NCBI GenBank assembly: GCA_023391285.1
Contig: JAEWBF010000049.1
Location: 1-52,268, forward strand
Direction: 5' to 3'
Length of the DNA stretch: 52,268 nucleotides
DNA from: Verrucomicrobiota bacterium
GTDB lineage: Bacteria; Verrucomicrobiota; Verrucomicrobiia; Opitutales; Opitutaceae
Position numbers and translations under genes: made by a program. This document shows positions 17,459 to 26,278 of this stretch, piece after piece. Position 1 is the first letter of the stretch. Every line of letters begins with the position of its first letter. Below the pieces are notes generated by a model, which ran no database searches, had not been told where the DNA came from, and saw nothing but the letters and a program-made list of their open reading frames with translations.

Positions 17459-17537
17459 GCTGAACACGTTGCGTGAGTTGTTAGCTGCGGTGCGACGTGT
17501 CTGTGCAGCCCTAGCCAGCCGTAGCCAACGGTGACAA

Positions 17538-17573
17538 ACATCCGAAAAACATCCGAAAAAACTAACATCCGAA
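17538..17573. repeat. Three direct repeats of ACATCCGAA near the integrase 3' end
   Basis: ACATCCGAA occurs at 17538-17546, 17549-17557 and 17565-17573. A related pair of TAGCCA-type repeats lies just before them (17510-17530). Short repeated sites between a tRNA gene and a tyrosine integrase are typical of integrase arm-binding or attachment regions; that role is inferred. Confidence 0.6.
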
Positions 17574-17587
17574 GGGTCGACGCAGAC

Positions 17588-17619
17588 AAAAAAACCGCCG
17601 ACGTAACGGCGGTGTTTTT
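17588..17619 (-). terminator. Terminator after the integrase gene
   Basis: Read on the minus strand, ACCGCCG/CGGCGGT pairs around a 6-base loop and is followed by seven T residues, 8-10 bp past the integrase stop. Confidence 0.85.
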
Positions 17620-17626
17620 GGTGAGA

Positions 17627-18949
17627 TCACTTCATCGAACGGAGCAATCGTTCGCGGATGTCCCGCCAGTTCTCCTCGTTCATCTGAGCAAGTAGCGCCG
17701 GAACAGATTCCTTTCCAGGCGCCTTGTCTCCTGTGATTGCCGCGGGCAACGCGGTAAGAAGCGCAGTGGTAAGACGCTCCCGCGACGGTTGGTAGTAGTT
17801 TTCGAGCACGATATCGACGACTTGGTTTCCTACCACTTTCTTCAGCAGCGCTTCTGTCATGCCGGCATCGAGTGCCATCGTGCAGAAAGTGGTCTTGAAC
17901 GCATGCCAGCCACTCAGACTCGCCTTGCGTTGCCGGCGGTAGCTCGATCGAAACGCATTCCGAGCATCATAGTCGATCCCCGCGGCCGCCAGTAACTTTT
18001 TAAGACGAAGGAGAAAGTGATTCCGGTTGTCCTTTTCGGCGAGGAACAGCGCTGCCGCCTCTGGGAAGACGTATCGGCAATTGCGGGGTCGCTCTTCGAG
18101 AACAGTGCGGAGTCGAGGGAGGATCGGAATCTGCAGGCGCTCGTTCGTCTTGTTTGCTCGGACGCAAATGAAGTTCTGTTCAAGATCGATGCTGCTCCAC
18201 TCGAGTAATACGCAGTCGCGCCGGCGCATTGCAGTGCAAACGGCTACGACGACAATTGGACCCACAAAAGGGTCGCTTGGGGTTGCGTCCAGAATGCGCG
18301 TAATTTCGTCACTCGAGAACGGTTTTCGGTGAGCGACGTCGGTTTTGCTTACGCGTTTGATCAGCTTAAACGGGTTACTTTTCACGTTGCCAGCAAGCGC
18401 CGCACTGCTGAACGCGCTCGAAAGGGCGCTGACGTATTTGTTGAAAGTAGCGAACCGGATCCCGTCATCGTTGAGCTTTTTGACCCATTGTGCGACGATC
18501 GCCGAATCTACCATCCGTATATCGGTTATAGCCGGATGAGTCTTCTTCATGAACGCGAAGAAGTGCGCGAAATACGTTTTGTAGTTCCGAACTGTATCGC
18601 GGCTCAGGACCTTTCCTCCGCGATGAGAATCCTGCCAGATGTTTTGAACATCGAAGAGCGATATAGTCCGGACCTGTCGATTTGTAGCGAGCTCGACTGC
18701 TCGATCGGCGGCCGCGATGGCGTCTGCCGGAGCTTTGACTTGTGCTAGCAGTGCGTCATGCGCCACCTGAGCTTTGGCTTTGGAGCGTTGAAACAACTCG
18801 TCGCCGAGGTCATGCCGGCCGACAGGCCGTCGCCCCTCTATAGCGATATTTAGTGAGATCGACTTCTTCCTCTTTGTGCCGGTGCTGCCAACGTAGAAAA
18901 CTGCACGCCAAGTCGCGCCGTTTTTCGGAAGTTCGAGCGACATGGTCAC
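17627..18949 (-). CDS. Tyrosine-type site-specific integrase
   Basis: The 440-residue protein is a full-length phage/island-type integrase. It has an N-terminal arm-binding part, a central SAM-like domain (about 115-215, with TVRNYKTYFAHFFAFMKKTH), and a catalytic domain. The first catalytic Arg is in VCTAMRRRDCVLLEWSSIDL. The HxxK variant of the HxxR box is in GWHAFKTTFCTMALDAG, and the nucleophile Tyr is in VLENYYQPS. Translation likely begins at the GTG at 18949, whose bases overlap the stop of the upstream gene (GTGA), so the two are coupled; an ATG six bases further in is the alternative. It points toward tRNA-fMet, which suggests integration at or near that gene. No second attachment copy was found in the window. 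Confidence 0.9.
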   Translation of the reverse strand: MTMSLELPKNGATWRAVFYVGSTGTKRKKSISLNIAIEGRRPVGRHDLGDELFQRSKAKAQVAHDALLAQVKAPADAIAAADRAVELATNRQVRTISLFDVQNIWQDSHRGGKVLSRDTVRNYKTYFAHFFAFMKKTHPAITDIRMVDSAIVAQWVKKLNDDGIRFATFNKYVSALSSAFSSAALAGNVKSNPFKLIKRVSKTDVAHRKPFSSDEITRILDATPSDPFVGPIVVVAVCTAMRRRDCVLLEWSSIDLEQNFICVRANKTNERLQIPILPRLRTVLEERPRNCRYVFPEAAALFLAEKDNRNHFLLRLKKLLAAAGIDYDARNAFRSSYRRQRKASLSGWHAFKTTFCTMALDAGMTEALLKKVVGNQVVDIVLENYYQPSRERLTTALLTALPAAITGDKAPGKESVPALLAQMNEENWRDIRERLLRSMK

Positions 18950-19314
18950 GCCACCTGAAGTTTCGGATTCACGGCGGCGGCAAGAGTTGCGCGATCCGTG
19001 TTCGCATACGCGATCAGGGATATCTTTTCGTAACGACAGAATTTCTCCCCAGCTACGAACCGTTCGATGAACTGCGGCAGTCCATCGGGCATGATTTTCT
19101 TCGCTTCTTTGCTGAACTGCGTTCGCGACATCCCAAGCAGTCGAGCTGCTTCGCTCTTCTTCGGTAATAGGCCTCCGTGGACGACAAAGGTCGGGACGTC
19201 AGAGATACACCCCGCGGCGAAGAAACGACGTGCGGCCTCAACTTGCTGGGGCGTGGCGGCACGATCCGCAGAGAGAATGTTGATGATGGTGTCGATGGTG
19301 GACGGGTGAATCAT
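18946..19314 (-). CDS. Small predicted DNA-binding protein coupled to the integrase (excisionase-like?)
   Basis: The 122-residue protein is not a family I can name with certainty. Its middle contains a plausible helix-turn-helix, KKSEAARLLGMSRTQFSKEA, followed by LPQFIERFVAGEKFCRYEKI, a pattern seen in AlpA/excisionase-like site-selection proteins (a wing that ends in a residue set choosing row or column). The N-terminal part (IHPSTIDTIINILSADRAAT) is helical. I chose the ATG at 19314 because GGAG lies 6 bases before it; an upstream ATG at 19365 has no such site. It is translationally coupled to the integrase by a GTGA overlap. A recombination directionality factor or regulator of the integrase is the best inference. 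Confidence 0.65.
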   Translation of the reverse strand: MIHPSTIDTIINILSADRAATPQQVEAARRFFAAGCISDVPTFVVHGGLLPKKSEAARLLGMSRTQFSKEAKKIMPDGLPQFIERFVAGEKFCRYEKISLIAYANTDRATLAAAVNPKLQVA

Positions 19315-19701
19315 ACCCGCTCCGATAACAACGTAGAGGTAGTTTGATTTTTCGGTCGGGCGCATGTCTCGAAGAGATAAGCGCGTGTTGTTCTCGGAAC
19401 TTTGGCTTCGGGTTGGCTTTGGCGGGGTAGCATGGGGAGCTCCGTGCAACGAGAACCTCACCGCGTTGCGTAATGCGTGTCGCGAAGCGGCCACTTGGCT
19501 CACAGCAATCGCTTGTTCGCTGGGCCTGCCGAGAAGGGGTCTCGTTGACCTAGGAGAGACGTTGGTTCGCCGCTCCTGGGTGGTCGTAAATCCCGTTCGG
19601 CCCAGACATCGGATGGAAGCTAAACCTGAGTCTAAATGAACTGCACTCTGCGCCGAATCGCTGGCGGGATGAGGTCGCCCCGGATTAACACTCAGCGTCT
19701 A
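19315..19701. other. Intergenic stretch without a convincing gene
   Basis: About 390 bp between the integrase operon and the small gene after the protease pair. One open frame on the plus strand (19364-19639) has no good start signal or recognisable protein character. The promoter of the integrase operon should lie near 19320-19420. Confidence 0.4.
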
Positions 19702-19914
19702 TCATGGCCCGAAGCGATGGCTCATTTGTTTCGGGTTCGTCGAAGCGGCGCGAATTAGGCCGCTCGCGAAACTTCGCAACCTATCCCGGCCGTGACATGG
19801 AAACACGGCTCCTCGGCAGAACTCGACGATCCACCGAATGTGACGCTCTTCCCAAACCGGAAAATCTCTACGCAACTCCGCTACGGTGGCGTCGATGTCT
19901 TCTCTGGACCACAT
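19702..19914 (-). CDS. Small hypothetical protein
   Basis: A 70-residue open frame starts 11 bp after the stop of the upstream protease gene. It has a protein-like composition at its N-terminus (MWSREDIDATVAELRRDF and WEERHIRWIVEF), rich in charged and aromatic residues with probable helices, and a weak purine stretch before the ATG. I do not recognise it. It may be cotranscribed with the protease or be a remnant of a larger gene; coding status is uncertain. Confidence 0.35.
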   Translation of the reverse strand: MWSREDIDATVAELRRDFPVWEERHIRWIVEFCRGAVFPCHGRDRLRSFASGLIRAASTNPKQMSHRFGP

Positions 19915-19925
19915 CTGCCAGGGGG

Positions 19926-22421
19926 TTAGTCCGCGTCGTAAATTTCGGTAATGACGACGCCGTTGCCGGACGTGCCAGAAATCACGAACGTATAGACGCC
20001 TGGGTTAAGTGTCACGAGAAGCGCCGCAGATTTGGTATCTCCGGCAGCAATGTTGGCAGCGCCAACGCGTTTGCCCGCCGCAACCATTTCGGAGGCATTG
20101 GGGGCGTCCACCCAGTTGTCATTGCTGGCGACCACCGCGTTACCGTTGCGAGCATCATGCACCTTGAACATCGGATCGGCCAGAACCTCGTTGGTCGGGA
20201 GTCCGGAACTCGTGAGCGAAGGCCCGATGGCGCGAATGAGCATCTGCTTTGGCTTATTGCCCGTGACAACAAACCCGCCGATGGCGACATCGTTGTTCGC
20301 ACCGCAATAAACGCGCCCTGAGATAGCCGCGAGAGTGGACCCGCCCGGATTCGAGTCGGCATCATAGATTTCGGTGAGGACAACACCCGCGCTCCCGTTC
20401 TTGCCGCCGATCACGAAGGTATAAACGCCGGGCTCAAGCGTCAGGAGCAAGGCAGCGGATTTGGTGTCGCCCGCTGCGAAGGGGGTCGCCCCAACGCGAG
20501 CCGCGGTCGACACGATGTCGGACGCGTTGCTGTTGTCCGTCCAATTGTCACTTGTTGCGATGACCGCATTGCCTTTGCGTGCATCGTGGACGGTGAACTC
20601 GGGGTCGGATAGAACTTCCCCAGCAGACAAACCCATGCTCGCCAAGGACGGGCCGACCGCGCGGATCAACACCGTCTTGGGCAGACTTCCGGTGATCACG
20701 AACCCGCCAATCGCAACACGGGATCCGGTCTCGCAACGCGAGCGGATCGAAATTGCGGCAAGAGTGGTTCCGCTGCCGGCCGGCGGCGAGTCGTTGGACA
20801 CGGAGACAGTAGAGCCGTTGCTCGTGGTCGAGCCGTTGTCGTTCGTGAGGACAACAGTGTAGACCCCAGCGTCGGCAGCGGTCGCGCTGCTAATCGTATA
20901 TGACGACGAAGTGGCTCCCGAGATTGCCACTCCATTCTTGAACCATTGATAGGATTGTGCGTCGGGTGAGGTGACGCTGAGCGTGAGGGCACGCCCGACG
21001 TAAGCGGTGGTAGACGAGATCGGATGAACCGATACAGAGGGCGCAGAAGGTCGAACGCCCGTGCGGAAAGCAGCCATTTCAGCAGCCTTTTCTCGCAGGT
21101 AGCGAGCGGCGTCAGCGGCCTTTGGCTGACCGGCGGCTACCCCTAGAACGTAAGTATCCTCGGCGTTTCCGAAGTTCGGGCTGATTTCTTTCTCCGTTAC
21201 GATTACATCCGGCGTGGAAAAATAGGGCAGAATTGCTGCGTAGGACATAACGTCCCCCATCGCCATCGTTCTATCGGTGCCACCGACATTGGTGGTCACG
21301 TCAAACTGATGTCCGTAGTTGTAGCTGCCCCCGTCAGGGATTTTGTCGGTCTTGCGATCGTGTTTCAAACCAAAGTTGTGCCCCATTTCATGGGCAATCG
21401 TGAGATGATCGGCCCGTGTCACGACAACCGAGTGATGCCCAGGTGTCACCGCTAGGCCTCCCACCTTATCGGTTCGGGTATCAGCAACTACCAGAACAGC
21501 CTGATCCGCATACAGCGTGTTGATTTTTGCGTTCGCGAACGAGCCAACGGGGTCCCCAGAGTTCGTAAACTTGTTAAGGTCGGCAGTTAGCGTGCTCGGA
21601 GTGTAGTCCGGCACCCGGAACATCCCGATGAAGTTCCACGCCATGTTGCTCACCTTGCTATTCTCCAGCACGACGTTCGCGCTTTCGAGATAAGCCCGGT
21701 AGGTGTCTCGCATATAGGACGGGACAGCCGCAAGCGATCCTGCCTTGGAAACAGCCCACTGTTCAGCGGTCGCATCATAGAAGAAGAGAACATCAACGAC
21801 GTGTTCAGCACTCGCGGCAGCGGTCGTCTTCTGCACCCCGACTGAAGCCGAACCAAAGTTCACGCTGGCTTGGTAGGACGGATGATCGTCATCAACGCCG
21901 CACACGCCACCAAACTCCTTCTCAACAACAGAAACTTCGCCGTTGCGGACGACGACGTCATATTGGCCGCTGCCGGGGAGCGACAGCACGCCGATCCACC
22001 CGTCAGCCGAGCCGACGCCAACAAGACTCGCGCCCTTGATGCCATTGCGCCCGACCCAGGTGGTCGTGCCGTCTGCATTGTGCGTCACCCGGACGCGGCT
22101 GAAACCCATCGGCAGATCAGGCTCGATCGCGACAGTGATCGCCTCGGGGTTGAAAGCACGCCAGTCAGTCACCGGATGCTCAAGACTCGGCAGCACCCGG
22201 CGGAGGTCAGCGAAAGGCACCTGCCTTACCGGGGCAACAACGGCGCGACCGGGCGAACTCGCGACAGCCGGGACCGCAGAAACACCAGCCGACGCACCGG
22301 CCACCTTAGCGGCCGCAGAGGACGACACCGGCAACACCTCGCCTTCGTCCCGGAAAAGGAAGGAGACAGCGATCAGAACGCCGACAAACAGAACAGTAAG
22401 GAATCGAGCCACGGTTTTCAT
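19926..22421 (-). CDS. Secreted reprolysin-like metzincin protease with Ig and twin C-terminal repeat domains (copy A)
   Basis: The 831-residue protein starts with an N-terminal membrane/signal segment (VARFLTVLFVGVLIAVSFLF). A zinc-protease domain follows with HEMGHNFGLKHD, histidines at about 344, 348 and 354: the HExxHxxGxxHD metzincin site of reprolysin-like enzymes. An Ig-like domain covers about 490-570 (SYQWFKNGVAISGAT, ADAGVYTVVLTNDNG). Then come two copies of an approximately 120-residue beta-rich domain, each with the GGFVITG / LIRAVGPSL / PGVYTFVI / VVLTEIYDAD pattern. Such C-terminal repeats are frequent in secreted Opitutaceae proteins. The enzyme probably cleaves extracellular protein. 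The neighbouring gene upstream encodes a close paralogue, so this is a tandem duplication. Substrate unknown. Confidence 0.85.
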   Translation of the reverse strand: MKTVARFLTVLFVGVLIAVSFLFRDEGEVLPVSSSAAAKVAGASAGVSAVPAVASSPGRAVVAPVRQVPFADLRRVLPSLEHPVTDWRAFNPEAITVAIEPDLPMGFSRVRVTHNADGTTTWVGRNGIKGASLVGVGSADGWIGVLSLPGSGQYDVVVRNGEVSVVEKEFGGVCGVDDDHPSYQASVNFGSASVGVQKTTAAASAEHVVDVLFFYDATAEQWAVSKAGSLAAVPSYMRDTYRAYLESANVVLENSKVSNMAWNFIGMFRVPDYTPSTLTADLNKFTNSGDPVGSFANAKINTLYADQAVLVVADTRTDKVGGLAVTPGHHSVVVTRADHLTIAHEMGHNFGLKHDRKTDKIPDGGSYNYGHQFDVTTNVGGTDRTMAMGDVMSYAAILPYFSTPDVIVTEKEISPNFGNAEDTYVLGVAAGQPKAADAARYLREKAAEMAAFRTGVRPSAPSVSVHPISSTTAYVGRALTLSVTSPDAQSYQWFKNGVAISGATSSSYTISSATAADAGVYTVVLTNDNGSTTSNGSTVSVSNDSPPAGSGTTLAAISIRSRCETGSRVAIGGFVITGSLPKTVLIRAVGPSLASMGLSAGEVLSDPEFTVHDARKGNAVIATSDNWTDNSNASDIVSTAARVGATPFAAGDTKSAALLLTLEPGVYTFVIGGKNGSAGVVLTEIYDADSNPGGSTLAAISGRVYCGANNDVAIGGFVVTGNKPKQMLIRAIGPSLTSSGLPTNEVLADPMFKVHDARNGNAVVASNDNWVDAPNASEMVAAGKRVGAANIAAGDTKSAALLVTLNPGVYTFVISGTSGNGVVITEIYDAD

Positions 22422-22547
22422 GCTGGATGTTTAAAAAAGGAGATAACACGGTCCTGAATTAATTGCCGCAAACCTACGAATCCCCGGCCCAGCCGGGTCC
22501 GCTTGCAGCGCCCCTCCACCCACACGGCAGGCGACCAATGCCATTGC

Positions 22548-25037
22548 CTAATCCGCGTCGTAGATTTCAGTGATGACCACCCCGTTGCCGGACACGCCCG
22601 AGATTACGAAGGTATACACGCCCGGATTGAGCGTAACCAGAAGCGCAGCGGACTTGGTGTCGCCTGCAGCGATGTCGGCTGCGCCGACGCGTTTGCCAGC
22701 AGCTACCATTGCCGATGCATTCGGGGCATCCACCCAGTTGTCATTGCTGGCGACAACCGCGTTGCCGTTGCGAGCATCATGCACCTTGAACATCGGATCG
22801 GCCAGAACCTCGTTGGCCGGGAGTCCGGAACTCGTGAGAGAAGGACCAATTGCGCGAATCAGCATTTGTTTTGGCGTGTTGCCAGTCACAACAAAACCGC
22901 CGATTGCGACATCGTTGTTGGTGCCGCAATAGACGCGGCCCGAGATCGCTGCGAGAGTAGACCCGCCTGGATTCAGGTCAGCGTCGTAGATTTCGGTGAG
23001 AACCACTCCGGCGCTGCCGTTCTTGCCACCGATGACGAAGGTATACACGCCCGGATTGAGGGTGAGAAGCAGAGCGGCGGATTTGGTGTCGCCCGCAGCA
23101 AAGGGAGTCGCGCCGACGCGCGCTGCCGTCATTACGATGTCAGATGCGTTGCTATTGTCGCCCCAGTTGTCGCAGGAGGCGATGACCGCATTGCCTTTGC
23201 GAGCATCATGCACCGTGAACTCCGGGTCTGCGAGAACGTCGCCAGGGGAAAGTCCCATATTAGCGAGGGACGGCCCCACCGCGCGAATCATGACCGTCTT
23301 GGGAAGGTTGCCAGTGATCACGAACCCGCCGATTGCAACCCGCGATCCGCTTTCGCAGCGCGAGCGAATAGAGATTGCAGCGAGAGTGGTGCCTTTGCCA
23401 GCGGGAGGTGCGTCAGAGGAAACCGTCACGGTCGAGCCATTGCTAGTGGTCGCCCCGTTGTCATTCGTAAGGGTGACCGTGTATACGCCAGCATCCGCCT
23501 TGGCCACGCTGCCGATGGTATAGGACGATCCCGTTGCGCCGGAGATCGCCACCCCATTCTTGAACCATTGATAGGATTTCGCGTCAGGCGACGTAACGCT
23601 GAGTGTCAGAGATCGACCAACGTAAGCGGTCGCGGACGAGATAGGCTGAATTGTTACAGCAGGCGCGGCTGGGCGCGTGCCGGTCCGCGTGTTTGCCACC
23701 GATGACGCATTCTCCCGAAGGAATCGGGCAGCGTCAGCAGCTTTGGGTTGCCCCGCCGAAATACCCATCGGGTAGGTGTCACTTGGACTGCCCACGCTTG
23801 GATATATTTCCTTCTCAGTGAGCGTGATGTCGGGATTGGAGAAGTATGGCATCCTAAAAGCGTAGGACATGACATCGCCGATGGCCATAGAGCGGTCCTG
23901 GCCTGCGGCGAAATAAGAAATGTCGAACTGATGCCCATAATTATAGCCACCGCCATCGGGCGCTTTTTCCGTTTTTCTATCGTGCTTCAGTCCAAAGTTA
24001 TGCCCCATTTCGTGCGCCAGGGTGAGATGGCTTGCGGTCCCCACGACAACTGAATGACGGCCACCCAGAGTCGCCAAGCCCGATTCGCTGCCGTCCCGGG
24101 TGTCTGCGACCACAAGCACGGCCTGATCTGCAAAGAGGGAATTAGCTTTCGTGCTAGCAAACGACCCCACGCTATCGCCAGCAGTCGAGAATTTCGACAA
24201 GTCTCCCGAAAGAGTGCTGGGAGCCGTATAATCCGGCACCCGGAACATTCCGATGAAGTTCCACGCCATGTTGTTCACCTTGCTGTTCTCCAGCACGACG
24301 TTCGCGCTCTCGAGATAAGCCCGATAGGCGTCGCGCATGTAAGACGGCACCGCAGCAAGCGATCCAGCCTTGGAAATAGCCCACTGCTCAGCCGTCGCAT
24401 CATAGAAGAACAGCACATCGACGACATTTTCAGCGGTCGCCGCACCGGTCGTCTTCTGCACGCCGACTGGAGCCGAGCCGAAATCGACGCTCGCCGCGTA
24501 AACAGGATGGTCGTCATCAACGCCACACACGCCGCCAAGCTCCTTCTCGACAACGGCGACCTCGCCATTGCGCACCACGACGTCATATTGGCCGCTGCCG
24601 GGGAGCGACAGCACGCCGATCCACCCGTCAGCCGAGCCGACGCCAACAAGACTCGCGCCCTTGATGCCATTGCGCCCGACCCACGTAGTCGTGCCGTCCG
24701 CGTTGTGCTTCACACGGACGCGGCTGAAACCCATCGGCAGATCAGGCTCGATCGCGACAGTGATCGCGTCGGGGTTGAAAGCACGCCAGTCAGTCACCGG
24801 AGCGCGAATGCCAGGGAAGATTCTGCGCAGTGAATCAACCTTCAATGCGGGGATTGCTGCGGGACCTGAAGGAGATTGCGCCCGATCTCGTGCAGCCACC
24901 TTTGGAGCCTTGGTGACGGCGGGCGATTTCGCGTCGATTTCCCGCCCCTTCCCGATGCCGCGGGGATGGTCAAACGAGATTAGGAACGTCACGCCGACAG
25001 CGATTGCGGCGGCGGCAAACAATGAAGGTTTTCTCAT
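22548..25037 (-). CDS. Secreted reprolysin-like metzincin protease, tandem paralogue (copy B)
   Basis: The 829-residue paralogue has the same layout as copy A. It begins with a signal/anchor segment (SLFAAAAIAVGVTFLISF) and a pro-region. The metzincin site HEMGHNFGLKHD has histidines near 342, 346 and 352. An Ig-like domain (SYQWFKNGVAISGATGSSYT) and two C-terminal repeat domains complete it. Most divergence is in the pro-region and around residues 260-430; the repeats and the segment after the signal are almost identical to copy A. The ATG at 25037 was chosen because GGGAG precedes it at good distance; an in-frame ATG five codons upstream lacks one. The gap to copy A is 126 bp, so cotranscription is possible. 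Role as in copy A. Confidence 0.85.
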   Translation of the reverse strand: MRKPSLFAAAAIAVGVTFLISFDHPRGIGKGREIDAKSPAVTKAPKVAARDRAQSPSGPAAIPALKVDSLRRIFPGIRAPVTDWRAFNPDAITVAIEPDLPMGFSRVRVKHNADGTTTWVGRNGIKGASLVGVGSADGWIGVLSLPGSGQYDVVVRNGEVAVVEKELGGVCGVDDDHPVYAASVDFGSAPVGVQKTTGAATAENVVDVLFFYDATAEQWAISKAGSLAAVPSYMRDAYRAYLESANVVLENSKVNNMAWNFIGMFRVPDYTAPSTLSGDLSKFSTAGDSVGSFASTKANSLFADQAVLVVADTRDGSESGLATLGGRHSVVVGTASHLTLAHEMGHNFGLKHDRKTEKAPDGGGYNYGHQFDISYFAAGQDRSMAIGDVMSYAFRMPYFSNPDITLTEKEIYPSVGSPSDTYPMGISAGQPKAADAARFLRENASSVANTRTGTRPAAPAVTIQPISSATAYVGRSLTLSVTSPDAKSYQWFKNGVAISGATGSSYTIGSVAKADAGVYTVTLTNDNGATTSNGSTVTVSSDAPPAGKGTTLAAISIRSRCESGSRVAIGGFVITGNLPKTVMIRAVGPSLANMGLSPGDVLADPEFTVHDARKGNAVIASCDNWGDNSNASDIVMTAARVGATPFAAGDTKSAALLLTLNPGVYTFVIGGKNGSAGVVLTEIYDADLNPGGSTLAAISGRVYCGTNNDVAIGGFVVTGNTPKQMLIRAIGPSLTSSGLPANEVLADPMFKVHDARNGNAVVASNDNWVDAPNASAMVAAGKRVGAADIAAGDTKSAALLVTLNPGVYTFVISGVSGNGVVITEIYDAD

Positions 25038-25052
25038 GAAAGTGACTCCCAA

Positions 25053-25802
25053 TGGATCCGCCTAGTGAGCACCTGACAGTAGGCGACAGAAGCGGAGTGG
25101 GGCTAAGAGATGACGGCTCGTCCCCAAGACGAGCACCCGGCTGGAAGGGCACGCTCGTTTATCGACAATTGTTCTCGCCACTTTCGACTCAAAAGTGGGA
25201 TAGGCGTGTTCGCGATTAGGGAAATGCAGGGTCGTGATTCGGCTTATAACTTCACCTGTCGCGGCCACGCAGATCTGTCACGAAATTGTCACGTCGACGC
25301 CAAGATCGGGGTGCAGATTGGCATCTCGAACTGGACGAGTTGGGGGAGCTAAACCTTCATCCCAACGATACCTTCGTCGTGCGAATGGGAGGAGGCGTAG
25401 GGCGCACTTTTCTACCCTGCGAGCACGTTGTATTGCCCTCTATTTTGGGATCATGGACGCACCACCTGGTTTTTCTCGATGGGCCACGCCCTGACGTAAA
25501 CGGTCGACTTAAGGCGAAACGCGGCTCTTTCCAGAGAGCTCTCAGCCCCAACATTACAGCGAATTATCCGATTCCTTGGCCAAAGCGGGCCACGATATGA
25601 CATAAAAGCATCACTTAAGGGTGCGGCAGTCGTTTCGTGGGCCACGAACCAGCATAAACGCCCGACTTAAGGATCTCCGCCCCCGTGAATGGATCACTAT
25701 CCTGCCGGGTTGTCGTGCCCTGCGGGGCGTGTGGGTGAAGATCCGGACGGGCTTCCCGAGTTGGACGTGTCACTATCGTCGAATTTTTAGCGCCTCACAG
25801 GG
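25053..25802. other. Intergenic stretch without a convincing gene, containing short repeats
   Basis: About 750 bp upstream of protease copy B. Open frames here lack recognisable protein features. The promoter of the protease pair should lie at the 25040-25150 end. The middle holds three 34-base degenerate direct repeats, listed separately. Confidence 0.45.
25481..25672. repeat. Three degenerate 34-base direct repeats
   Basis: Copies at 25481-25514, 25587-25620 and 25639-25672 align without gaps. Each begins GGGCCACG, has TAAA in the middle and ends ACTTAAGG; the remaining positions vary. Start-to-start spacing is 106 and 52 bases. Function unknown. Confidence 0.6.
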
Positions 25803-26102
25803 TCAAAACCGATCGAAGCAGTAGCGCCAAATTAAGTCCCAACCGATCATCAAAACGGCCCCCAGAAGGAAAAATCCGAGCGCGTCGCTCAGAAGTTTAG
25901 CGCCGGTTTTTCCGGGCTGATGCTCCACGTAAACTGAGCGCAGGGCCGCCCGAAAGCACGCAACGGCACGGGCCCAAGCCATGAACGCGGGGAAGCCCAA
26001 AGCAAGGGTCACAATAGCCCATCCAACGTGGATCGGCGGCCCTGAAATCGACGGCGCATTGGCTGTCTCGAACGCAACGGCGAGGTTCAACGTAAGGTGC
26101 AT
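25803..26102 (-). CDS. Small putative membrane protein
   Basis: The 99-residue open frame has two probable membrane spans (WAIVTLALGFPAFMAWARAV and ALGFFLLGAVLMIGWDLIW) joined by a basic loop. I do not recognise a family. It lies on the same strand as the nuclease-like and Sel1 genes, 176 bp downstream of them, and could belong to the same unit. Coding is plausible from composition but not proven. Confidence 0.45.
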   Translation of the reverse strand: MHLTLNLAVAFETANAPSISGPPIHVGWAIVTLALGFPAFMAWARAVACFRAALRSVYVEHQPGKTGAKLLSDALGFFLLGAVLMIGWDLIWRYCFDRF

Positions 26103-26278
26103 CGGCAGTCGTCAAAGTTCACCACGCGAGGCGGCTCAAGAACGTCCGAGCCTCGTAGGTGAGCGGCGCGAGAAGCTCGCTCCGGAACAAAAACCAGTGG
26201 CCAATCGAGCTCCAAAGGAAGGCCTTAGTGGCCGTGTGAAGAAGGTGTCGGGATGGGGTTCGGATGTTCATCTTTGGG

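Noticed and set aside
19364..19639. 91-residue plus-strand frame beside the integrase operon
   Set aside because: No start signal or domain, and it overlaps the expected promoter of the integrase operon.
25481..25672. CRISPR array
   Set aside because: Only three copies, imperfect, with unequal spacing (106 and 52 bases) and no cas genes nearby.
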